Positions 32,395 through 38,268 of a stretch of DNA of 38,268 nucleotides are shown here, piece after piece. The number at the start of each line of letters is the position of its first letter. Positions within the stretch are counted from its first letter, which is position 1. The position numbers and the translations under genes are program-made. Under the pieces are notes generated by a model. The model did not search any database and was not told the DNA's origin. It saw nothing but the letters and a program-made list of their open reading frames with translations. Source of the DNA: Olsenella_K sp051878835 (GTDB lineage: Bacteria > Actinomycetota > Coriobacteriia > Coriobacteriales > Atopobiaceae); the NCBI GenBank assembly GCA_051878835.1, contig JBJEKW010000073.1:1-38268 (forward strand). The letters are read 5' to 3'.

Positions 32395-33114
32395 ATGGTC
32401 ATTTGGGGCGCCCTCGCCAACGGCATCGAGGCCAGCCTGGGAGGCATTCTGGGCCTTCTGTTCAAGAAGCACGTCAGCCAGCGCCTGGCCGACTTCCTCA
32501 TGGCGGGGCAGGGCCTGGCGGTGCTGCTGGTGGCGGTGCAGGGCATGGTCGAGGGTGGCAGCGTGGTGTGCGTAGTCGTGTGCATGGCCCTGGGCGGCGT
32601 GCTGGGCTACTGGCTGGACATCGACGCCCTGGTACACCGATTCGGCGACTCCGTCGAGCGCAGGATCCGCCGTCGCTTCCAGGACTCCGCTGCTCTGGGC
32701 GACTTCTCGGAGGGCTTCGTCAGTGCGACGCTGTTCATCTGCGTAGGGGCCATGGCCGTGGTGGGCTCGCTGGAGGCGGGCCTGCGTGGCGACTTCTCGA
32801 CGCTCGTCTCGAAGGGCCTCATCGACATGGTGGTCTGCATGACTATGGCGTCCACGCTGGGCGTGGGCGTGCCCTTCGCGGGCATCGTGGTGTTTGCCTA
32901 TGAGGCGGTGATGTCCCTGGCGGCTGGCGCCGTGTCGCCCTTCCTGGGGGATGCCGTCGTGACGAACCTGGTTGTGACGGGGTCGCTTCTGCTTTTGGCC
33001 ATGGGCCTGAACATGCTGAAGCTCACAAACATCAAAGTTGCAAACTACTTGCCGGCGGCCTTCCTGCCCATAGCCGTCATGCCGCTGATGGGCGTGCTGG
33101 GAATGGCCGTCTAG
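32395..33114 (+). CDS. DUF554 family membrane protein
   Basis: A 239-aa integral membrane protein of the DUF554 family (YdfK/YqgA), which has no established biochemical role. Six or seven hydrophobic segments are visible. Conserved stretches include GALANGIEASLGGILGLLFK near the N-terminus, SEGFVSATLFICVGAMAVVG, the FAGIVVFAYEAVMSLAAG helix and the C-terminal NMLKLTNIKVANYLPAAFLP. GGGAGG is 6 nt before the ATG at 32395. It is monocistronic between a terminator and the leucine leader. Confidence 0.93.
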   Translation: MVIWGALANGIEASLGGILGLLFKKHVSQRLADFLMAGQGLAVLLVAVQGMVEGGSVVCVVVCMALGGVLGYWLDIDALVHRFGDSVERRIRRRFQDSAALGDFSEGFVSATLFICVGAMAVVGSLEAGLRGDFSTLVSKGLIDMVVCMTMASTLGVGVPFAGIVVFAYEAVMSLAAGAVSPFLGDAVVTNLVVTGSLLLLAMGLNMLKLTNIKVANYLPAAFLPIAVMPLMGVLGMAV

Positions 33115-33329
33115 GAATCCAGATTCGCAAGGCGGGGCAGGGGGCAGGTTGCGTGGCGGCCTGCCCAATGTGTTTAGGACGCAGCCCGACTGCCCTTCTT
33201 GCCCTGCGCTTTTCCGGAACGATGCGGGAATGTTTCCAGTTGGCAAAGCGATTCGTCGCAGGTGGGGCGTTGTGCCAAAGTAGCATCCACGCACCCAATA
33301 CCCGGTGCGTTGGCAAGGAGGAAGCCGCA

Positions 33330-33449
33330 ATGTCTATCCACGTAGCTGCATACGCAGGTGTCGCCAGGCGCTCGTACAGCGCCGCCATCCTTGTGCGTCA
33401 GCAGCTGCTGCTAGGCGGCTTTGACCTACAGCTACTACTAGCTAGGTAG
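33330..33449 (+). CDS. Leucine operon leader peptide
   Basis: A 39-codon ORF with a strong AAGGAGG site 7 nt upstream of its ATG, in front of leuA. The peptide starts MSIHVAAYAGVARRSYSAAI and ends LVRQQLLLGGFDLQLLLAR. Eight Leu codons occur, seven of them within the 12 codons QLLLGGFDLQLL-L. Five of the eight are CTA, which is rare in this GC-rich genome, so ribosome speed should depend strongly on one scarce leucyl-tRNA. This is the known design of transcription attenuation leader peptides for leuA in Actinobacteria and Proteobacteria. It is not a conserved protein in its own right. Assignment rests on position, ribosome-binding site and codon content. Confidence 0.88.
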   Translation: MSIHVAAYAGVARRSYSAAILVRQQLLLGGFDLQLLLAR

Positions 33450-33602
33450 CTGCGTAGCGCTTGCCATTTGGCCGTCCGTGTGGTGGCGGCCCCAGTCAAG
33501 TCTGCATCCCGTTTTTCGCGCGCCGGGCGGCATTGCCGCGCAGGTCGCGCGCCCTTCACCAGCACCAATCGGTTCGTTGCCCAACTGGCCGCCCCCGTTT
33601 TT
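33429..33602 (+). promoter_or_regulatory. Candidate attenuator structures of the leu leader
   Basis: CAGCTAC and GTAGCTG form a hairpin (33429-33452) over the last Leu codons and the leader stop. Further on, GGCGGCC (33485-33491) can pair with GGCCGCC (33587-33593), followed by CCCGTTTTT, a plausible terminator with a large loop. GGCGGC inside the leader ORF (from about 33415) could compete for the same GCCGCC. The fold is hand-drawn and uncertain. Confidence 0.4.
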
Positions 33603-33667
33603 GCAGGGTAGTGGCACAGTAGCGCTTAGCCAGGTAGCGGGTTTCCCGCCCGACGAGAGGACGCATC

Positions 33668-35224
33668 ATGACTCGAAAGATCGACATCTTTGACACCACC
33701 CTGCGCGACGGCGAGCAGTCTCCCGGCGCCTCCATGAACACCGAGGAGAAGCTCATCATTGCCCAGGAGCTCCTGCGCATGCACGTCGACGTGATCGAGG
33801 CGGGCTTCCCGATATCGAGCCCCGGTGACTTCCGCTCGGTACAGGAGATCGGCCGCCTGGCCGGCGACGACGCCGTGGTAGTGGGCCTGACGCGAGCGGT
33901 GGACAAGGACATCGACCGCGCCGCCGAGGCCCTGAAGACCGCCAAGCGCCCGCGCATCCACACCGGACTGGGCGTCAGCCCCCAGCACCTGCGCGAGAAG
34001 CTCCGCATCACGGAGGACGAGTGCATCGAGCGCGCCATCCACTGCGTCAAGTACGCCAAGAAGTACGTGGACGACGTCGAGTTCTACGCAGAGGACGCCG
34101 GCCGTGCCGACCAGGACTTCCTCATCCGCGTGATCCAGGCCGCCGTGAACGCCGGCGCCACCGTGGTGAACATCCCCGACACCACCGGCTACCAGCTGCC
34201 CGAGGACTTCGGGCGCCGCATCAAGAGCCTGGCCGACAACGTCATCGGCATCGAGAACGTGAAGATCTCGGTCCACACGCACAACGACCTGGGCATGGCC
34301 ACTGCGCTGGCCCTGGAGGGCGTGAAGAACGGCGCCCGCCAGGTGGAGTGCACCATCAACGGCCTGGGCGAGCGCGCCGGCAACACCGCGCTCGAGGAGG
34401 TCGTCATGGCGCTGAAGATGCACGGCGACGAGCTGGACGGCCACACCGACGTCGTGACGACCGAGCTTACGCGCGCCAGCCACCTGGTCAGCCGCATCAC
34501 GGGCATGAGCGTCCAGGCAAACAAGGCCATCGTGGGCGCCAACGCCTTCGCGCACTCCTCGGGCATCCACCAGGACGGCGTGCTGAAGGCCCGCGACACC
34601 TACGAGATCATCGACCCCGCTGACGTGGGCGCCGCCGGCTCCGAGATCATCCTGAGCGCCCGCTCCGGCCACGCCGCCCTGAAGCACCGCCTGGCCGAGC
34701 TGGGCTACACCTTCCCCGACGAGGAGTTCGACGACGTCTACAACCGCTTCCTCGAGATCGCGGACCAAAAGAAGGAGGTCTACGACGAGGACCTGGAGTC
34801 CATGGTGCAGGAGCGCCAGCGCGAGGTCAGCGCCGTCTACACGCTGGATGCGCTGCAGGTGACCTGCGGCGACCCGCTGGTGCCCACCGCCACGGCCACC
34901 ATCACCGACGAGGTCGGTGCCAAGCACGTGGTCGCCGCCACCGGCACGGGCCCCGTGGACGCCGCCTACAAGGCCATAGACGAGGTCGTCGCCATCCACG
35001 GCGACCTGCAGGAGTTCTCCGTCAAGGCCATCACGCGCGGCATCGACGCCATCGGCGAGGTCACGGTGCGCATCGTGGCCGAGGACGGAAAGGTGTTCAC
35101 CGGCCGCGGCTCCGACAACGACATCGTCGTGTCCAGCGCGAAGGCCTACGTCAACGCCATCAACCGCATGATCACGACCCAGCGCTCCCGCGCCGGCCAG
35201 CCCGTGGCCGCCCAGCAGGAGTAG
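33668..35224 (+). CDS. leuA: 2-isopropylmalate synthase
   Basis: First committed enzyme of leucine synthesis: condenses acetyl-CoA with 2-oxoisovalerate to 2-isopropylmalate. The 518-aa protein is the normal bacterial LeuA type 1. The TIM barrel opens DIFDTTLRDGEQSPGASM (R13, D14), carries the metal ligands H203 and H205 in HTHNDLGMATAL, and NAFAHSSGIHQDGVLK. The C-terminal allosteric domain for leucine feedback (VSAVYTLDALQVTCG to SSAKAYVNAINRM, about residues 390-505) is present. Homocitrate or citramalate synthase are alternatives but do not fit the operon. GAGAGGA precedes the ATG. It heads the leuACDB operon, 218 bp after the leader peptide. Confidence 0.97.
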   Translation: MTRKIDIFDTTLRDGEQSPGASMNTEEKLIIAQELLRMHVDVIEAGFPISSPGDFRSVQEIGRLAGDDAVVVGLTRAVDKDIDRAAEALKTAKRPRIHTGLGVSPQHLREKLRITEDECIERAIHCVKYAKKYVDDVEFYAEDAGRADQDFLIRVIQAAVNAGATVVNIPDTTGYQLPEDFGRRIKSLADNVIGIENVKISVHTHNDLGMATALALEGVKNGARQVECTINGLGERAGNTALEEVVMALKMHGDELDGHTDVVTTELTRASHLVSRITGMSVQANKAIVGANAFAHSSGIHQDGVLKARDTYEIIDPADVGAAGSEIILSARSGHAALKHRLAELGYTFPDEEFDDVYNRFLEIADQKKEVYDEDLESMVQERQREVSAVYTLDALQVTCGDPLVPTATATITDEVGAKHVVAATGTGPVDAAYKAIDEVVAIHGDLQEFSVKAITRGIDAIGEVTVRIVAEDGKVFTGRGSDNDIVVSSAKAYVNAINRMITTQRSRAGQPVAAQQE

Positions 35225-35263
35225 CGCCTCCAGACAAACCTTCGACAGACAGGAGGGCGTCAC

Positions 35264-36526
35264 ATGCCCAGACCCATGACCATGGCAGAGAAGATCCTCG
35301 CCGCGCACGCAGGGCTCGACGAGGTGGTCCCCGGACAGCTGATCGAGTGCGACCTGGACGGCGTGCTGGCCAACGACATCACCGCTCCCATCGCCATAAA
35401 GACCGTGCGCGAGATAGGCGCCGGCGTCTTTGACCCGACGAAGATCTTCCTCGTGCCCGACCACTACTCGCCGAACAAGGACATCAAGTCGGCCGAGCAG
35501 ACCAAGGTCACCCGCGACTTCGCCCACCAGATGGGCATCACGCACTACTACGAGCAGGGGTGCATGGGCATCGAGCACGCCCTCCTGCCCGAGAAGGGCA
35601 TCGTGGGCCCCGGCGACCTCATCATCGGCGCCGACTCGCACACCTGCACCTACGGCGGCGTGGGCGCCTTCAGCACGGGCGTCGGATCCACCGACGCGGG
35701 CGTGGGCATGGCCACGGGCCGCGCCTGGTTCAAGGTCCCCGAGACCATCCGCTTCGAGATAGACGGCCAGCTGCCCCAGGGCGCCTCGGCCAAGGACATC
35801 ATCCTGTACGTCATCGGTCAGATCGGCGTGGACGGCGCCCTGTACTGCGCCATGGAGTTCGCCGGGTCCACCATCCGCGACCTGTCGGTCGAGGGGCGCC
35901 TCACCATTGCGAACATGGCCATCGAGGCCGGCGGCAAGGCGGGCCTGTTCGAGGTGGATGACACGGCGCGCACGTGGCTGGAGGGCCGCAACGAGCGCCC
36001 GTACACCGAGTACCACTCCGACCCCGACGCCACGTACAAGAAGGTCATAAAGATCGACGCCGCCGACATCGTGCCGCAGGTCTCCTGGCCGCACCTGCCC
36101 AGCAACACCCACCCCGTGGCCGAGTCGCGCGACATCACCATCGACCAGGCGGTCATCGGCTCGTGCACGAACGGCCGCATCGAGGACATGCGCGCCGCTG
36201 CCGAGGTGCTGCGCGGCCGCACCGTGAACCCCAACGTTCGCTGCATCGTGATTCCCGCCACGCAGGGCGTGTGGCTGCAGTGCGTGCACGAGGGCCTCAT
36301 GGACGTGTTCATCAACGCGCACTGCGTGGTGTCCACGCCCACCTGCGGCCCCTGCCTGGGCGGCTACATGGGCATCCTGGCCGCGGGCGAGAGGTGCGTC
36401 AGCTCGACGAACAGGAACTTCGTCGGGCGCATGGGCGACCCGACGTCCGAGGTCTATCTGGCAAGCCCCGCCGTCGCCGCCGCATCGGCGGTCGCCGGCC
36501 ACATCGCGCTGCCGTCCGACCTGTAA
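35264..36526 (+). CDS. leuC: 3-isopropylmalate dehydratase, large subunit
   Basis: Catalytic subunit of isopropylmalate isomerase, which with LeuD moves the hydroxyl group of isopropylmalate. The 420-aa length is that of the shorter, archaeal-like LeuC/HacA group, not the 465-470-aa enterobacterial one. The 4Fe-4S ligands are C301 in IGSCTNGRIEDM and C361/C364 in TPTCGPCLGG. GADSHTCTYGGVGAFSTGVG marks the active-site loop. GGAGGG precedes the ATG 39 nt after leuA. The cluster makes the enzyme oxygen-sensitive, in keeping with an anaerobe. Confidence 0.96.
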   Translation: MPRPMTMAEKILAAHAGLDEVVPGQLIECDLDGVLANDITAPIAIKTVREIGAGVFDPTKIFLVPDHYSPNKDIKSAEQTKVTRDFAHQMGITHYYEQGCMGIEHALLPEKGIVGPGDLIIGADSHTCTYGGVGAFSTGVGSTDAGVGMATGRAWFKVPETIRFEIDGQLPQGASAKDIILYVIGQIGVDGALYCAMEFAGSTIRDLSVEGRLTIANMAIEAGGKAGLFEVDDTARTWLEGRNERPYTEYHSDPDATYKKVIKIDAADIVPQVSWPHLPSNTHPVAESRDITIDQAVIGSCTNGRIEDMRAAAEVLRGRTVNPNVRCIVIPATQGVWLQCVHEGLMDVFINAHCVVSTPTCGPCLGGYMGILAAGERCVSSTNRNFVGRMGDPTSEVYLASPAVAAASAVAGHIALPSDL

Positions 36527-36575
36527 GCCCAAGGCACCCGCGCCGGCGCCCCAGCGTAGAGCCGCTGGCGCGGTT

Positions 36576-36598
36576 TGCCCTTCTTGACCTGCGCTTTT
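36576..36598 (+). repeat. 23-nt repeat copy between leuC and leuD
   Basis: TGCCCTTCTTGACCTGCGCT plus TTT here matches the segment 33191-33213 upstream of the leader peptide at 22 of 23 positions. The two copies bracket leuA-leuC. Function is unknown; a shared processing or regulatory element is one option. Confidence 0.6.
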
Positions 36599-36644
36599 GA
36601 CCGGGGGCCGGCACGACTCCCCGGAACCCCAGAAAGGACTCTCC

Positions 36645-37151
36645 ATGCAGTTCAGAGGAAACGTCTTTCGGTACGGGCGCGACGTGGACACCGACGTCAT
36701 CATCCCCGCCCGCTACCTCAACACGTCCGATCCCGCCGAGCTGGCCAAGCACTGCCTCGAGGACCTGGACAAGACCTTCGTGAAGCGCGTGCAGCCGGGC
36801 GACATCATCGTGGCCGACGAGAACTTCGGCTGTGGCAGCTCGCGCGAGCATGCCCCCGTGGCCATCAAGGCCGCCGGCGTCTCCTGCGTCATCGCAAAGA
36901 GCTTCGCCCGCATCTTCTACCGCAACGCCATCAACATCGGCCTGCCCATCATGGAGTGCCCCGAGGCCTGCGATGCCATCAGCGACGGCGACGTCGTGAA
37001 GGTTGACGCCGACACGGGCACCATCACGGACGAGACCACCGGCGCCACGTTCCACGCCCAGCCCTTCCCGCCCTTCATCCAGGAGATCATCAACGAGGGT
37101 GGCCTGGTCGCCAGGACAAAGAAGCTGCTGGCGCAGCAGAAGGAGGCATAG
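36645..37151 (+). CDS. leuD: 3-isopropylmalate dehydratase, small subunit
   Basis: Small subunit of isopropylmalate isomerase, 168 aa, matching the short LeuD that pairs with the 420-aa LeuC type. Motifs are DVDTDVIIPARYLN (residues 10-23), the swivelling-domain signature NFGCGSSREHAPVAI and SFARIFYRNAINIGLP. AAAGGA precedes the ATG at 36645; the upstream in-frame extension is non-coding. The 118-bp gap to leuC contains the 23-nt repeat and no terminator. Its final codons carry AAGGAGG, the ribosome-binding site of leuB. Confidence 0.96.
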   Translation: MQFRGNVFRYGRDVDTDVIIPARYLNTSDPAELAKHCLEDLDKTFVKRVQPGDIIVADENFGCGSSREHAPVAIKAAGVSCVIAKSFARIFYRNAINIGLPIMECPEACDAISDGDVVKVDADTGTITDETTGATFHAQPFPPFIQEIINEGGLVARTKKLLAQQKEA

Positions 37152-37152
37152 C

Positions 37153-38268
37153 ATGGCGCAGAAGAGCTACCGCATCGTGACCCTGCCCGGTGACGGCATC
37201 GGTCCCGAGATCATGGCGCAGGCCAAGCGCATGCTGGAGGCCGTGGGCCAGGCCTACGACGTCGAGTTCCAGTGCGAGGACCACCTGATTGGTGGCGCCG
37301 CCATCGACGCCACCCGCGCGGCTGGCACCGAGGTCAGCGCGCTGCCGCCCGAGACCCTGGACGCAGCACGCAAGGCCGATGCGGTCCTTCTGGCCGCAGT
37401 GGGCGGCCCGAAGTGGAACGACACGACGCCCGGCGCCGTCCGTCCCGAGCAGGGGCTTTTGGCCATCCGCAAGCAGCTGGGCCTGTACCTGAACCTGCGC
37501 CCCGTGCGCATCTACTCCGCACTGAGGGACGCGTCGCCCCTGAGGCCCGACCGCCTGGACGGCGTGGACCTGGTGATCGTGCGCGAGCTGACGGGCGGCC
37601 TGTACTTCGGTACCCACGACCGCCAGCACGACGTGCCCGGCGCGGGCGTGGACGGCGCCGCGGGCGACAAGGCCGTGGATTCCATGGAGTACTCGGAGTA
37701 CGAGATCGAGCGCGTGGTCCGCTGGGCCTTCGACGCGGCCAAGCGCAGGCGCGGCCACGTGTCGTCGGTCGACAAGGCCAACGTGCTGGAGACCAGCCGC
37801 CTGTGGCGCGAGGTGGCGCACCGCGTGGCAAAGGACTACCCCGACGTGCGCGAGGACGACGTGCTGGTGGACAACTGCGCCATGCAGCTCGTGAACAACC
37901 CCGCCCAGTTCGACGTGCTCGTGACCGAGAACACCTTCGGTGACATCCTTTCGGATGAGGCGTCCATGCTTACCGGTTCTTTGGGCATGCTGGCATCGGC
38001 CTCCCTTGGTACGGGTACCGCGCTGTACGAGCCCAGCCACGGCTCGGCCCCTGACATCGCCGGCAAGGGCATCGCGAACCCCATAGCCCAGGTGCTTTCG
38101 GTGGAGCTCATGCTGCGCTACAGCTTCCAAATGGACGACGCGGCAGATGCGGTGGCCAAGGCCGTCGAGCAGGTGCTTAACGACGGTTGGCGTACGCCGG
38201 ATCTGGCCGACGCCTCCACGCCCGACGACCGCCGTGTGGGCACGCAGGACATGGGCACGCAGCTGGTC
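37153..38268 (+). CDS. leuB: 3-isopropylmalate dehydrogenase (partial, 3' end cut off)
   Basis: NAD-dependent oxidative decarboxylation of 3-isopropylmalate to 2-oxoisocaproate. The 372 visible codons start MAQKSYRIVTLPGDGIGPEI and include LAAVGGPKW, the substrate Arg/Tyr motif VRELTGGLYFG, DKANVLETSRLWRE, NTFGDILSDEASMLTGSLGM and the NAD-site motif YEPSHGSAPDIAGKGIANP. No stop is reached before the window edge; most LeuB proteins are 350-370 aa, so only a few codons should be missing and this copy has a somewhat extended tail. It begins 1 nt after the leuD stop with AAGGAGG inside leuD. Confidence 0.97.
   Translation, partial: MAQKSYRIVTLPGDGIGPEIMAQAKRMLEAVGQAYDVEFQCEDHLIGGAAIDATRAAGTEVSALPPETLDAARKADAVLLAAVGGPKWNDTTPGAVRPEQGLLAIRKQLGLYLNLRPVRIYSALRDASPLRPDRLDGVDLVIVRELTGGLYFGTHDRQHDVPGAGVDGAAGDKAVDSMEYSEYEIERVVRWAFDAAKRRRGHVSSVDKANVLETSRLWREVAHRVAKDYPDVREDDVLVDNCAMQLVNNPAQFDVLVTENTFGDILSDEASMLTGSLGMLASASLGTGTALYEPSHGSAPDIAGKGIANPIAQVLSVELMLRYSFQMDDAADAVAKAVEQVLNDGWRTPDLADASTPDDRRVGTQDMGTQLV

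Larger units (their letters stand above)
33115..33667. promoter_or_regulatory. Leader region of the leucine operon
   Basis: 553 bp between the DUF554 gene and leuA. It holds a 23-nt repeat (33191-33213), the likely promoter, the leader peptide gene (33330-33449) and candidate attenuator structures (33429-33602). A GCGGG-TTT-CCCGC hairpin (33637-33649) lies just before the leuA ribosome-binding site. No T-box consensus is visible. Confidence 0.65.

Noticed and set aside
33450..33667. T-box riboswitch before leuA
   Set aside because: No T-box consensus (AGGGTGGNACCGCG) is found; the Leu-rich leader peptide explains the control better.
33626..36703. 1025-aa minus-strand ORF
   Set aside because: Antisense shadow of leuA and leuC caused by high GC codon bias; repetitive Val/Gly/His/Asp composition.

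Overview
The window is 38.3 kb of very GC-rich bacterial chromosome with strong Shine-Dalgarno sites (AGGAGG-like) and tightly packed genes. The gene set (a twin-arginine lipoprotein and TatA, an [FeFe]-hydrogenase with its TM1266-type partner, a GGGtGRT/NifU-like pair, DUF554, orphan LysR regulators) best fits an anaerobic actinobacterium of the class Coriobacteriia (Olsenella/Collinsella/Eggerthella relatives). That placement is inference from gene content and composition; no rRNA or marker tree was available. The sequence is a draft scaffold: one 100-N gap interrupts a helicase gene, and both outer genes are cut by the window edges.

Layout. 1-3312: a minus-strand sulfur amino acid operon (cystathionine gamma-synthase/lyase, then a MalY/PatB-type C-S lyase, cut by the left edge), divergent from a LysR regulator across an AT-rich control region with a 17-bp palindrome. 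3433-5955: a shared terminator, tatA, a protein of unknown function with two possible SH3-like segments, then 1 kb of repeat-filled non-coding DNA. 5956-9919: L,D-transpeptidase, an ArfB-like release-factor paralogue, a SixA-CHAD fusion and a small membrane protein. 10245-14278: a NuoF-tail/GltD fusion flavoprotein overlapping an M3-type [FeFe]-hydrogenase, followed tail to tail by a TM1266-family gene. 14455-17983: an orphan Tat lipoprotein binding protein, an aldo/keto reductase with a divergent LysR regulator, and a small unknown protein. 17984-21061: an accessory island made of two arrays of a 46-bp palindromic repeat bracketing one gene for a DUF559/Vsr-like nuclease-fold protein. A third array of the same family, inverted, lies at 5075-5287.

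21062-28256: SlyD-like isomerase, glutamate racemase, a DeoR regulator, the GGGtGRT/NifU-like two-gene operon, and a plus-strand run of DJ-1/PfpI, EamA transporter and Cof-type HAD phosphatase. 28374-33114: a SWIM-Snf2 helicase (intact once the false gap is collapsed), a small GNAT protein and a DUF554 membrane protein. 33330-38268: the leucine operon leuA-leuC-leuD-leuB, preceded by a previously uncalled 39-codon leader peptide rich in Leu codons, which points to attenuation control. leuB runs off the right edge.

The most noteworthy items are the three-array palindromic repeat family and the gene it brackets, the leucine leader peptide, the GGGtGRT/NifU-like pair of unknown function, the hydrogenase-GltD pair, and proof from the sequence that the N gap is an assembly artefact.
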